The notes: generated from the letters alone by a model not told the origin. DNA of 64,000 nucleotides from Bacillota bacterium (GCA_023419605.1 JAEZXR010000050.1:1-64000), one strand, 5' to 3'; counted from the stretch's first letter, positions 10,907 through 19,505 are shown. A program made the numbers and translations.

Positions 10907-12025
10907 ATGATCGATACAATGGGTTTGATTTTAAATGAAAATAACATTCATATCAATGGACTTACGGAAAAACGAGCGGTGGCGGCGCTGCCCGTCGCCG
11001 GACGGTATAGGGTCATCGACTTTATCATGTCAAACATGGTAAATTCAAATATAACCAATGTGGGCGTTATTACACAGAATAATTACATGTCGCTGATGGA
11101 CCATTTGGGCTCGGGCAAGGAATGGGATTTGAACCGGAAAAATGATGGGCTGCATATACTTCCTCCCTACGCCGGAAGGGGCTCCCACGGCATGGCGGAT
11201 GGGAATATCGATATGCTCGGTGCTGTCGGCGGCTATATTCGAAAGAGCAAGCAAAAATATGCCCTGGTTTCTGAAGGAAATACCATCTGCAACATGAAGT
11301 TTGATGATGTTTTAGCCTTCCACTGCGATAACCAGGCAGATATCACCATTATCTATAATGTTGAAAATGAAAGTGATGAGCGGGGGCTTTCCGCCTATAC
11401 CATACTGGAACACGACGAGGACCAACGGGTGACCAATATTGAAGTAAAACCCCGGCGTGCCAAGACGAGAAATGCTTCCATGGATATGTTCCTTATGGAC
11501 AAGGGATTGCTCCAGTACCTGGTGGATGAAGCCATAGCCCGGGGTGAGCATAACTTTGTCAAGGATATACTGATAAAGAAGCTATCCAAACTGCAAATAT
11601 TTGCTTATCGGTTTGATGGCTATGTAGGGAGGATCAACAGCATCAAATCGTATTATAACAACAATATGCGCTTCCTTGAATCGAAGGTGCGCAATGAATT
11701 GTTTGATCTGGAAAATCCCATTTACACAAAGATAAAGGATCAGGTGCCTACACGGTATGGAGAGCATGCCATCACCAATAACTGCATGATCGCAGACGGA
11801 TGCACCATTGAAGGGGAAGTGACCAATAGTATCATTTTTAGAGGTGTATACATCGGCAAAGGTGTAAAGGTGAAAAACAGCATCATCATGCAGCAATCGG
11901 TGATACAAAGCGGCAGCGAGCTGGATCATGTGGTCATGGATAAGGAAGTTACAGTACGTGAGGGACGAAGGCTCATCGGCGAGGCCAATTATCCCATGAT
12001 CATAGCGAAGGGCGCTGTGGTGTAG
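10907..12025 (+). CDS. glgD: GlgD regulatory subunit of ADP-glucose pyrophosphorylase
   Basis: 372-residue paralogue of GlgC. The overall fold is kept (VAGRYRVIDFIMSN, NVGVITQ, C-terminal hexapeptide repeats), but the N-terminal glycine-rich GGQGTRL-type catalytic loop is missing and replaced by MGLILNENN, so it should be non-catalytic and modulate GlgC, as known for Firmicute GlgD. AAGGAGG is placed for the ATG at 10907; another ATG four bases earlier opens a short out-of-frame peptide and is not used. Confidence 0.92.
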   Translation: MIDTMGLILNENNIHINGLTEKRAVAALPVAGRYRVIDFIMSNMVNSNITNVGVITQNNYMSLMDHLGSGKEWDLNRKNDGLHILPPYAGRGSHGMADGNIDMLGAVGGYIRKSKQKYALVSEGNTICNMKFDDVLAFHCDNQADITIIYNVENESDERGLSAYTILEHDEDQRVTNIEVKPRRAKTRNASMDMFLMDKGLLQYLVDEAIARGEHNFVKDILIKKLSKLQIFAYRFDGYVGRINSIKSYYNNNMRFLESKVRNELFDLENPIYTKIKDQVPTRYGEHAITNNCMIADGCTIEGEVTNSIIFRGVYIGKGVKVKNSIIMQQSVIQSGSELDHVVMDKEVTVREGRRLIGEANYPMIIAKGAVV

Positions 12026-12062
12026 AGGGTAGAGGCAGGAATAAAAAACGGCAGGAAAAGAG

Positions 12063-12101
12063 AAAAAAGCATGGAAACCGCAAAGGAACCCATGCTTTTT
12101 A
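12063..12101 (+). terminator. glgBCD operon terminator
   Basis: AAAAAGCATGG pairs with CCATGCTTTTT around a 15-base loop, 38 bp after the glgD stop. The run of T in the 3' arm is typical of an intrinsic terminator. Confidence 0.7.
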
Positions 12102-12189
12102 TCGTCTGGGAAAGTTCTCTATCCCGGACAATATAAACATTGGATTTATGCGCATGTCAGCTTTTCCTCATACTTCGGAAAGATATATG

Positions 12190-12383
12190 CGCAAACAAAA
12201 GCGGCAAAGCCGCCTTTGTTCATGTATAGGAAATTGAAAAGCATAATTTCCTATACATGGGGTTTGCAAAGGGGATTCCCCTTGCCGTCTTAGGGGGGTG
12301 CTCAGGAGCGATAGCTCCGTCGAAGGGGACCTAGGGTCCCATAGCGAAGAACAAGGTGCGATAGCATTTTGTTCTTTACCCGC
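12190..12383. repeat. Cluster of hairpins between glgD and the flavin reductase
   Basis: Consecutive palindromes fill this gap: AACAAA/TTTGTT around GCGGC-GCCGC (about 12194-12220), a 15-bp arm CATGTATAGGAAATT with its near-inverse (12221-12259), GGGG-CCCC, GGAGC-gata-GCTCC, GGGAC-ctag-GTCCC, and AGAACAA-TTTGTTCT (about 12347-12376). It could be a composite repeat or a structured RNA at the 3' end of the minus-strand gene at 12387. No coding frame fits. Confidence 0.5.
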
Positions 12384-12386
12384 TGC

Positions 12387-12938
12387 CTATATGGGATCTG
12401 CCTTGCAGGCTTTAAACACGGTACCTACTACCTGTCCCAAATCACAGTAATTTGTGTCCAACAGAATCATGGGATTGATCTTTATAGGGTCCGGTCTTCC
12501 ATTGGTCAGACATTGTTCATTCACGTATACTGCCACGATTTCCCCGAGAAACATCTCAAAGTCATAGATCGGGATGGTTTGAATCACTTTGCAAAGGAAA
12601 TTCATGGGGCATTCCTGAATCATGGGTGCTTTTCCGAGGGAGTCGTAAAAAGGTGTAAACACATCAGACTTGTCTACAGTGCGCCCCGATGTGCTGCCGC
12701 AGAAATCCGTCTTCTGCACCAGATCGGAGGAAGGAATGTTGACGCTGAAGAATCCGGTTTCCTTAACACCGGAAGTGGTATAATGGGTATTTTTCAGTGA
12801 AACGTAAAGCACCGGCTTCTGGCTCACCACACCATAGGCGCCAAGGGTGGCGTAGTTTGGCTTGCCATTGACTTCCGCTCCCACAAGCACAGTAGGAAAA
12901 GGACCGAAGGGTCTGTTCTGGACTTTAATTTTTTCCAT
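12387..12938 (-). CDS. Flavin reductase-like FMN-binding protein
   Basis: 183 residues of the flavin reductase-like split-barrel family, cytoplasmic. The N-terminus NRPFGPFPTVLVGAEVNGKP and the stretch NYATLGAYGVVSQKP correspond to the FMN-binding beta-barrel entry; HYTTSGVKETGFFSVN is also typical of this family. Substrate and partner cannot be inferred. GGAGG is eight bases before the ATG at 12938. It is a single gene in minus orientation, followed by the hairpin cluster. Confidence 0.8.
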   Translation of the reverse strand: MEKIKVQNRPFGPFPTVLVGAEVNGKPNYATLGAYGVVSQKPVLYVSLKNTHYTTSGVKETGFFSVNIPSSDLVQKTDFCGSTSGRTVDKSDVFTPFYDSLGKAPMIQECPMNFLCKVIQTIPIYDFEMFLGEIVAVYVNEQCLTNGRPDPIKINPMILLDTNYCDLGQVVGTVFKACKADPI

Positions 12939-13280
12939 GGTAAAACCTCCTGCTTTTTTATTTTATTGCGCTTCCGGAAGCTGCATAAAAAAGTATAGTG
13001 GAAATCCGCAGAAAAGAATAGACTTTTTCTTTCCCATGGGTTATTATATTATAATAGTGCGCCCTAAGGACGATTTTTCAGTAGGGCATAGGAATGTGTT
13101 GATAAAGCCGATGCTTCTCAAAAGAGGAGAAATCGGCTTTTTTATTGTTCGAAGCAGAAGGGGGCTGACGGGAAGAAATTTTAATTTCCATATTGTTTCT
13201 ATTTTGTAACTTCATTGTAAATATTTGCCCGAAGCATAGTATTAAACTATAAGTTGCATATAAATGTTGCGGGGGTAAAA
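12939..13280. other. Intergenic region with a possible small RNA
   Basis: No gene was seen. A TATAAT at 13050-13055 has only a weak -35. About 55 bases on, AAAGCCGAT pairs with ATCGGCTTT (about 13105-13141), with an inner CTTCTC/GAGGAG pairing and a T run, an excellent terminator shape. A short transcript of about 85 nt between them is possible but unproven. Confidence 0.3.
13105..13144 (+). terminator. Orphan intrinsic terminator
   Basis: The two-step stem AAAGCCGAT...ATCGGCTTT, followed by TTTTTA, has no upstream plus-strand gene. It may end a small RNA or act as an attenuator for the gene at 13281. Confidence 0.5.
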
Positions 13281-15149
13281 ATGAAAAGTATGATGAGGTA
13301 TTTAAGAGAGCGGTCCTGTGAAAAATTATTGCTGATGACAATAGCTATTATTATTCTTATCTTCTGCAATGGAGATATAAAAAGTGAAACGATCCGCCAG
13401 TATGACAATGCCTTTTCTGCCGCTAATGTTTCTGCGAATAAGAATAATCCTGAATTGAACTCAAAAAGTATTGCCGGCATTTGCATAAAAGGCTTTACTA
13501 CCAAAGATGCAAGCACAAACCAATATTGCAAGGAATATACGGAGCCCTCCTTGATCAATGAATTTTATAGCCTGCTAAAAAATCAGAAATATACTAAGAC
13601 GGACCAAAAATGCGATAGATATTACCGGATAGAATTATTTGACGAAAACCAAAAGTCCCTTTTAGAAGTAACGTTCGGTTCAAGAGAAATAAGCTTTAAC
13701 AGAGACTGCAGGCTCGTAGAAACTGTCATTGAAAAAGGGACCTATGAAGTGGAAAATTGGGTGTATCTGTATTCAAAGGCATTGTATGAGGGGGCAATAC
13801 TGGATCCGGAGCACCTTAAATACCCGGCAAAGATACAAATATCCGATGATTCCTATTCGGTTGAAATAGTGGACAAAGGGAATTATAAAATAAACCCATA
13901 CGAAGTTTGCCCGCAGCTATATAATTTTGTGAGCGACTATTTTTTCCATAAGGAGTTTGAAATCGTTGAAAGTAAAAGAATCTACGACCGGAACCTGCTG
14001 GAACTGGAAACATCTAAAACAAAAAACACGGAAAGCTGTATTCTTATGGAAGCTGCCAGCACTGGAACCTGCCTTAATATAGTTTCTGAAAATAGGTATG
14101 ATGAAAAGTGCGAAGGAGATTATCTTGTCCTGTCAAAATCCCAGAAGGCGCCGAAGCTGTATCAATTGATTGCCAGCAACATGATATTTTATATTAGAGT
14201 AGAAGATGCATTTGATACTGCTTTTCAGGCTATTTTTAATGCCAACAGGAGCATAGCAAAGGAAATAACTCCAGAGGAAATCAAGGAACTGTTCGATGGA
14301 AATAAACTCTATTACATGGACTATATTAGCAGGAACCTTGGTATAGAAGATTTCCACGGAAGGACTCCGGATAATCTGGAAGTAAAACAAATAAAACTGG
14401 ATAATCAAAATGTCCCCTACACTGTTTTAACTGTTTCAAACCCTTTTGACTTGAGAATGCTGATCTTCAAACCGGGTACGGGTGATGACAGGCGCTTTGT
14501 AGGCTGTATCGACTTTGGCGGTCACATGGCGGGGAACGGATATGCGCTGAAAAACATAGCGGATAAAACCTTCATCGTAGGAAATAAATGCAAGGGGCAT
14601 GGGACTGGGGAATCCAGGTACTTCGAAGAATGGTATACCGTCAATGATGAAGGTGAAAAACTGGTTTTGAGCTTCCCCTATGACGAATATAGGGAGGGGC
14701 CTTATGGAGGATATTCCTTGCATGCGAATAGCATCGAAATCAACACGGGGAGTGAAACCAATATTTCGGTGGACTATGATATTAAGAAAAGGTATTTTCT
14801 CGATGTGGCTGCTTCGGATGCGCATGGAATGGTAGAAGTGCCTGGAAATAAGACCGTTGTATTCAAATGGGATAATAAGAAGAAAATATTCGTATCGGAA
14901 TATGCTACGAATGAGAAGGGGAGTACGGATATACCGCCGGAGTGCAGGGATATTACAAAAAATTGTGATAATATCCTTGAGAAATATTCTGATAAGCTGG
15001 ATGAAAACATAAAGTCCATACCGGAAGAACAAAATGAAGATAAAAGAAATAGCAGAATAAAATCAATAGAATATTTTTTGAATGACTGCACCGATTCCGA
15101 TAAAAAGACAGAAATTAGCAGGGCGTTGAGGAGTATAAATGCAGGGTGA
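13281..15149 (+). CDS. Unrecognised membrane-anchored protein
   Basis: A 622-residue protein I cannot assign. A basic N-terminus (MKSMMRYLRERSCEK) is followed by one hydrophobic span (about residues 15-31, LLLMTIAIIILIFC). The rest is hydrophilic and mixed alpha/beta, presumably outside the cell. The Cys after the span does not sit in a good lipobox. The C-terminal 100 residues are highly charged (Lys/Glu/Asp) and look helical. A TTG-initiated frame begins 27 bases earlier, but GGGGG lies just before ATG 13281. The gene stands alone. Confidence 0.7.
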   Translation: MKSMMRYLRERSCEKLLLMTIAIIILIFCNGDIKSETIRQYDNAFSAANVSANKNNPELNSKSIAGICIKGFTTKDASTNQYCKEYTEPSLINEFYSLLKNQKYTKTDQKCDRYYRIELFDENQKSLLEVTFGSREISFNRDCRLVETVIEKGTYEVENWVYLYSKALYEGAILDPEHLKYPAKIQISDDSYSVEIVDKGNYKINPYEVCPQLYNFVSDYFFHKEFEIVESKRIYDRNLLELETSKTKNTESCILMEAASTGTCLNIVSENRYDEKCEGDYLVLSKSQKAPKLYQLIASNMIFYIRVEDAFDTAFQAIFNANRSIAKEITPEEIKELFDGNKLYYMDYISRNLGIEDFHGRTPDNLEVKQIKLDNQNVPYTVLTVSNPFDLRMLIFKPGTGDDRRFVGCIDFGGHMAGNGYALKNIADKTFIVGNKCKGHGTGESRYFEEWYTVNDEGEKLVLSFPYDEYREGPYGGYSLHANSIEINTGSETNISVDYDIKKRYFLDVAASDAHGMVEVPGNKTVVFKWDNKKKIFVSEYATNEKGSTDIPPECRDITKNCDNILEKYSDKLDENIKSIPEEQNEDKRNSRIKSIEYFLNDCTDSDKKTEISRALRSINAG

Positions 15150-15237
15150 TAACCGAAAAAGTACGGTTAGGCCCAGTGAGTAAGCAATTATATGAACTAA
15201 TTGTTCAAGACACTGATTTAGTGACACTCTGCGGGTC

Positions 15238-15350
15238 TAACCCTCATCCCCTAGCCCCTTCTACCGGGCTTGGTAGAAGGGGAGAAGCAGTTCTATTCCC
15301 ATTCTCTCCCTCTACCAATTTTGGGAGAGGGAGTTGGAGGGTGAGGGTTA
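15238..15350. repeat. Palindromic intergenic repeat
   Basis: The ends TAACCCTCATCCCC and GGGTGAGGGTTA are inverted. Inside are two hairpins: CCCCTTCTACC with GGTAGAAGGGG, and CTCTCCCTC with GAGAGGGAG. This type of CCTC/GAGG-rich palindrome is a common non-coding repeat in bacterial chromosomes. Confidence 0.6.
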
Positions 15351-15480
15351 AAACTGAAAAGCTACTTAATAGCATGTTTTCCTTTTTCGGTCAGTGAATA
15401 TTCCACCAATACCCCTTTACTTACTTTTAATTCAGCAGGTAACCCAAAAGTGCGCACTTACTTTTTCTTCCATGATGCTA

Positions 15481-15513
15481 TATACTCTATAGTGTAAAGT
15501 CAATTAGAGTATA
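15481..15513. promoter_or_regulatory. Operator-like inverted repeat
   Basis: TATACTCTA and TAGAGTATA form a perfect 9-bp inverted repeat with a 15-base spacer, ending 18 bases before the ATG at 15532. The long spacing suits a dimeric regulator. No regulator gene is adjacent. Confidence 0.4.
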
Positions 15514-15531
15514 GAAATGGAGGTAGGGTCT

Positions 15532-16173
15532 ATGAAGGTGATAGCATTTAACGGAAGCCCCAGGAAGGAGTGGAATACTGCAGCTCTCCTCAATAAAGCG
15601 CTGGAAGGAGCCGCATCGCAGGGAGCGGAAACGGAGCTTGTCAATCTTTATGATTTTGACTTCAAAGGGTGTATCAGCTGCTTTGCCTGTAAGCGGATAG
15701 GGGGTAAGAGTTACGGAAAGTGTGCAGTAAAGGATCCCTTGGAACCGATTCTCAAAAAAGTTGAGGAAGCGGATGCCCTTATTTTGGGATCTCCTATTTA
15801 TTTTGGTGAGACAACGGGAGTAATGAGGTCCTTTATGGAACGGTTGATGTTTCCTTATTGTGTGTATGCGGAGGGTTATCCGTCTCTTTTTAAGAGGAAA
15901 ATAGCAACGGGTTTTATATACACCATGAATGTTAGTGATGATTATATGGATCAAATTGGTTATACACAGAAATTTGCAGCAACAGAAGGTGTTATGCAGA
16001 ATCTTTTCGGCTCGTCAGAATCATTGATTGTTACGGATACCTATCAATTTGACGATTATTCCAAGTATGTTTCAACCGTATGGGATGCGGAAAAGAAAGC
16101 AAGGCGGAGGAAGGAAGAATTTCCAAGGGATTGCGAAAAAGCTTTTGAAATGGGGGTAAGATTCGCCCGGTAA
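15532..16173 (+). CDS. NADPH-dependent FMN reductase / flavodoxin-fold protein
   Basis: 213 residues of the iron-sulfur-flavoprotein-like NADPH-dependent FMN reductase group. The N-terminus MKVIAFNGSPRKEWNTA is the phosphate-binding loop of the flavodoxin fold. ADALILGSPIYFGETTGVMR (from about residue 78) is the second flavin contact. The segment CISCFACKRIGGKSYGKC is a Cys-rich insert as in iron-sulfur flavoproteins, so it may bind a cluster. GGAGGT is placed for ATG 15532, five codons after another ATG. It is preceded by an operator-like palindrome, suggesting inducible control; the electron partner is unknown. Confidence 0.8.
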   Translation: MKVIAFNGSPRKEWNTAALLNKALEGAASQGAETELVNLYDFDFKGCISCFACKRIGGKSYGKCAVKDPLEPILKKVEEADALILGSPIYFGETTGVMRSFMERLMFPYCVYAEGYPSLFKRKIATGFIYTMNVSDDYMDQIGYTQKFAATEGVMQNLFGSSESLIVTDTYQFDDYSKYVSTVWDAEKKARRRKEEFPRDCEKAFEMGVRFAR

Positions 16174-16254
16174 ATTAATATTTGTTAATAATTCAAATCG
16201 GAAAGCATAGCGGCAAATGCTTATGCTGCTATATTTATGTAAGATATAGATAAA

Positions 16255-16287
16255 CAAAAACCTGGCGGTTGGTTCGCCAGGTTTTTA
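16255..16287. terminator. Bidirectional terminator
   Basis: AAAAACCTGGCG pairs with CGCCAGGTTTTT around a short loop. It lies between two convergent genes and has T runs on both strands, so it can serve both. Confidence 0.8.
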
Positions 16288-16302
16288 CTCATAAGGCGAG
16301 GG

Positions 16303-17172
16303 TCAATGATGCAGTTTGAACCCCTGCCCCAGCACTTCATGGGTGTCACTAATGATGATAAAAGCCTCCGGGTCCTGAGATTTTACCAGGGCCTTGAATT
16401 TTCCTACCTCCGTTTGCCCCATGACCACCATCAGCATTTCCTTGCTGTTTCCGGTATACCCTCCCAGGGAAGGAATTTTGGTTAATCCCCTTTCCAGGTT
16501 TTCCAGAATGACAGCACTGATTTCATCCGCTTTATCTGAAATAACATAGGCCACCTTTGAATATACCAGGCCCATTTGAACCATATCGATGGTTTTGCTG
16601 GTTACAAATACCACGATCAACGCATAAAGCGCCTTTTCTGCATCGAATACGATTCCTGCCAGCACGATTACAACGGTATCAAACAGCAGAGTCGCTTTGC
16701 CGATACTCATGCCGGTATACTTTTCAATAATCTTGGCGCAAATGCTAAAACCGCCGGTAGAACCGTTTCCCAGAAAGACGATACCCAGGCCTGCCCCAAT
16801 TCCGATTCCACCATAGATGGATGCCAGCAGCGGGTTTGTGGTAAGGACCGGGAAGTCCTTTGTAACAAGGATGAGAGCCGGGAGAAGCAGTGTTCCTATA
16901 ATGGTTTTTATTCCAAATCTCCTGCCTAGAAGAAAACCTCCTGCAATAAATAGCGGGATATTAATCCCCCATTGCGTGATGGCGGGTTCCAATCCGAATT
17001 TCTCCTGGATGATGGTGGATAATCCTACAACACCACCCGATGCAATTTGATTAGGATTCAGCAGCAGATTAAAACTGGCTGCAGCGATAAAACAGCCGCA
17101 AAACAGCAGAATGTATTCAATGACGGAATGAAGCGGGCTGATTAAAGGGATCAAGGGTTGTTTCCTGCGCAT
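16303..17172 (-). CDS. YitT family membrane protein
   Basis: 289 residues. Five to six membrane spans fill residues 15-190 (for example YILLFCGCFIAAASFNLLL and GGIGIGAGLGIVFLGNGSTG), forming the YitT_membrane (DUF161) domain. The C-terminal 90 residues (SAVILENLERGLTKIPSLGG to the end) are the cytosolic DUF2179 domain. The function of the family is not settled. GGAGG precedes ATG 17172. The leader contains a hairpin followed by a T-rich run, see 17202-17240. Confidence 0.88.
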   Translation of the reverse strand: MRRKQPLIPLISPLHSVIEYILLFCGCFIAAASFNLLLNPNQIASGGVVGLSTIIQEKFGLEPAITQWGINIPLFIAGGFLLGRRFGIKTIIGTLLLPALILVTKDFPVLTTNPLLASIYGGIGIGAGLGIVFLGNGSTGGFSICAKIIEKYTGMSIGKATLLFDTVVIVLAGIVFDAEKALYALIVVFVTSKTIDMVQMGLVYSKVAYVISDKADEISAVILENLERGLTKIPSLGGYTGNSKEMLMVVMGQTEVGKFKALVKSQDPEAFIIISDTHEVLGQGFKLHH

Positions 17173-17201
17173 TTTCGAACCTCCACAAAACTATTTAAAC
17201 T

Positions 17202-17240
17202 TGTAAAATAAAACAGGGTCTATGATTTTGCTACACCCTG
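17202..17240 (-). promoter_or_regulatory. Attenuator-like hairpin in the yitT leader
   Basis: On the minus strand CAGGGT (17240-17235) pairs with ACCCTG (17219-17214) and is followed by TTTTATTTTAC. It lies only 30 bases before the gene start, so it would act as a leader terminator. Upstream (17245-17330) are further palindromes such as GCAAGCActGCTTGC. No known riboswitch class is recognised. Confidence 0.35.
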
Positions 17241-17578
17241 CATGGACGCTAGGATGCATAGGCGAGCAGCAAGCAGTGCTTGCAACCAGCCCATGAAGGG
17301 CCCGCAAAAAAGACCAGCTAATTATTTTACGGCGTTTTACATAAATTCAGTTTATTTTATCATAGAAATTCTCTACAGTGAACAGGAAAGAATTGAAGGC
17401 GGCGGAACTATCATAATATAACGGATTTTCTTATATGTATTATATAGGTAGTGTGAAAACACAGCAATTCTTCTTCGCGGGCCGCTCGTGGACTTCACCT
17501 GCGGAGGGCGTAATCTGTAGAACGGCTTTTTTCACATCCGGCCGGGGGAATAAATTAGACAAAGAGGGGCGGATTGTC
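17241..17578. other. Intergenic region between yitT and the response regulator
   Basis: It holds the minus-strand leader palindromes of yitT and, from about 17400, an AT-rich stretch before the response regulator. Upstream in-frame codons of the regulator reach 17435 but lack a ribosome site. Confidence 0.4.
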
Positions 17579-18202
17579 ATGCGGATTGTTATTGTGGATG
17601 AATATGTTCTGGTAAGGAAGGGAATGGCGACTCTGGTGAACCAGGAGCCGGAGGTCGAAGTGGTTGGAGAGGCTTCCTCCATAGCGGAGGCCCTTCGGGT
17701 TATTAAGTCGGTAAGCCCTGACCTGGTATTGATGGATATTTACGTAAAAAAAGAGTGCAGTCTGGATATGATTAAAAAACTTAAATCTGACGGTTTGGAC
17801 TGCAAGTTCATTATCCTTACCTCCAATGCAAGTGCGGTAGAGTTTATGGATGTATTGCATTCCAATACGGATGGATACCTTCAGAAAGCGGCACTTCCGG
17901 AGGAAATCCTCCATGCCGTCCGGCAGGTGGGCCGGGGGAAACGGTATTTTGATCCTGTAGTGCTGGATTACTTCATGAAAGGAAATAAAAGCAGTGATAT
18001 CCAGGAATTAACTCCCCGGGAAGTGGAAGTTCTTATTGCTCTGGGTAAAGGCTTTAACAACAGGCTTATTGCAAAAAACCTTTATATTACGGAATACACG
18101 GTGAAAAAACATATCAGCCGGATTTTATTCAAGCTGAATCTCAGGGACCGCACACAGGCGGCTCTGTATGCAAACTCAACGGGCTTGACGAAATACCGGT
18201 GA
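17579..18202 (+). CDS. NarL/LuxR-family response regulator
   Basis: 207 residues. An N-terminal receiver domain begins MRIVIVDEYVLVRKG with the acidic pocket Asp7/Glu8; the phosphoacceptor is Asp53 in VLMDIYV. The C-terminal LuxR-type helix-turn-helix starts with LTPREVEVLIALGKGFNN (about residue 143) and contains the recognition region TEYTVKKHISRIL. No histidine kinase is adjacent, so it is an orphan regulator in this window. Start chosen at ATG 17579, behind AGAGGGG; an ORF extension to 17435 has no ribosome site. The target genes are unknown; the downstream surface-fibre operon is one candidate by position only. Confidence 0.88.
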   Translation: MRIVIVDEYVLVRKGMATLVNQEPEVEVVGEASSIAEALRVIKSVSPDLVLMDIYVKKECSLDMIKKLKSDGLDCKFIILTSNASAVEFMDVLHSNTDGYLQKAALPEEILHAVRQVGRGKRYFDPVVLDYFMKGNKSSDIQELTPREVEVLIALGKGFNNRLIAKNLYITEYTVKKHISRILFKLNLRDRTQAALYANSTGLTKYR

Positions 18203-18215
18203 AAGTACGGATACC

Positions 18216-18252
18216 AAGGTCTACCTGAATCGAATTTGGGTAGGCCTTTTTA
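18216..18252 (+). terminator. Terminator of the response regulator gene
   Basis: AAGGTCTACC pairs with GGTAGGCCTT around a 14-base loop and ends in a T run. Confidence 0.65.
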
Positions 18253-18683
18253 ATGGTCAGGGAATTAGAGCCATTTTACTCATTTTATTCGGAAAGCACA
18301 ATCGCGGGTAAAACGGCTGCGCCGATTTATTCTTTGTTTTGTAACCAGTACTACTAAAGGATACTCTCAAATGGTATTTATAGATACCTGCGCTAAACCA
18401 TAGTGGAAACCGCTGTATTGTGAATGGGAAAGAGGGATATATCAAAGGATGGAATAAAAGAGTGGCCTTTGTAGGGAAGCAATTCAATAGGTGAATTAGT
18501 ATAATAAAAAAACGAAAGAAAGCTTGCATCATATACATTCAAAAGGGTTATAAACAGTAAAAAGGCGCTTTGGGAAAATAATTACCCGATTGAATATTCC
18601 AAATTCTCTGTGAATATATGTAATTAATACAATATACCGGACAACTTTCAGATGCTATTTGTAATTGTACAGGAGGGAAGCTT
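18253..18683. other. Leader region of the surface-fibre operon
   Basis: 430 bp of AT-rich DNA without a credible gene. A 93-codon minus frame (18257-18538) has no ribosome site. The promoter of the sipW operon must lie here but no strong consensus was found, and no riboswitch signature was recognised. Confidence 0.4.
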
Positions 18684-19235
18684 ATGATAAGACCATTTCT
18701 AAAGTGGGCAGGGAACATACTCACTGTTGCCTTATTAATTATTGCGGGAATGTCCGTCTATTCCATCCTCCAATCGAGAATGCACCCGGGCCAGGTACCT
18801 TCGATCCTGGGATACATGCCCATGTCCGTATTAACAGGAAGCATGCGGCCCGTATTAGAGCCCGGGGATATGATCCTTGTCCGGAAAAAAGACCCCGGCG
18901 CCATTCAAACGGGCGATGTCATTACGTACCGGATGGATGCCAATACGCTTGTTACCCATAGAGTTGTGGAAATCGTAAATAAGGATGGAACGTTGCAGCT
19001 CAGGACTAAGGGAGATGCAAACAACACGGAAGATGAAAAACTGGTCGCATCGAACCAGATTATCGGATCGTTGTTCGTAAGAATTCCTTATGGAGGCTAT
19101 GCAGCCAAGTTTGTCAGAAACCCCGCGGGGTTTTTTATACTCATCCTGATTCCTATCCTTTTGTTGATTGTGGGAGAAGTAAAAAAAGTTACTACTGCCC
19201 TTGAAGATAATCAAAAGAAAAAACAAAGTTCTTAA
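18684..19235 (+). CDS. sipW: Signal peptidase I, SipW/ER type
   Basis: 183-residue membrane signal peptidase of the archaeal/ER-like (SipW) branch. The first hydrophobic span covers about residues 10-28. The catalytic Ser is Ser53 in LTGSMRP, and the general base is His92 in THRVVE, where bacterial LepB enzymes have Lys; this Ser/His pair is the mark of SipW. A second span (about 143-165, GFFILILIPILLLIVG) anchors the C-terminus. AGGAGGG precedes the ATG. It heads a cluster of secreted proteins with SipW-type signal peptides, as in Bacillus tapA-sipW-tasA. Confidence 0.92.
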   Translation: MIRPFLKWAGNILTVALLIIAGMSVYSILQSRMHPGQVPSILGYMPMSVLTGSMRPVLEPGDMILVRKKDPGAIQTGDVITYRMDANTLVTHRVVEIVNKDGTLQLRTKGDANNTEDEKLVASNQIIGSLFVRIPYGGYAAKFVRNPAGFFILILIPILLLIVGEVKKVTTALEDNQKKKQSS

Positions 19236-19310
19236 TCCATCCTAAATACAGACTATAAATTATGCCTTATTCCAGTAATTTTGAACGCACCAGTAAAAGG
19301 AGTATTTTAC

Positions 19311-19481
19311 ATGCCAGTGTTTGCGAAAAAGCCCAGGGAGGTGGGACCGGCGAGGGCAAGAAAAAGGGGGGTAAATGAAATGCCCCCGAAGGTTTATAAA
19401 AAAATTCTTCTGCTTGACTCCGGTACAGTAGAGGAAGAAAAGGAATTCAGTTGCGAGAGAAAGGTCCAAAGGAAAGATTAA
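19311..19481 (+). CDS. Small basic hypothetical protein (56 residues)
   Basis: A short frame with AAAAGGAG eight bases before its ATG, lying between sipW and the first TasA-like gene and in the same orientation. The peptide is hydrophilic and basic at the N-terminus (FAKKPREVGPARARKRG) and acidic near the end; no signal peptide or membrane span is seen. I do not recognise it. The good ribosome site and operon position support translation; a regulatory or assembly role would be a guess. Confidence 0.5.
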   Translation: MPVFAKKPREVGPARARKRGVNEMPPKVYKKILLLDSGTVEEEKEFSCERKVQRKD

Positions 19482-19505
19482 TTAAAGAGAAGGAGTGTCT
19501 TTATT

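Larger units (their letters stand above)
15150..15531. other. Intergenic stretch with a palindromic repeat and an operator-like site
   Basis: It contains the palindromic repeat at 15238-15350 and a perfect 9-bp inverted repeat at 15481-15513. An 83-codon plus frame (15146-15397) reads through the repeat and has no ribosome site, so it is not called. Confidence 0.5.

Noticed and set aside
15146..15397. 83-codon plus frame after the orphan protein
   Set aside because: Translation of the palindromic repeat (typical HPLAPS-type peptide); overlaps the previous stop and lacks a ribosome site.
18257..18538. 93-codon minus frame before sipW
   Set aside because: AT-rich chance frame with no ribosome site or domain.
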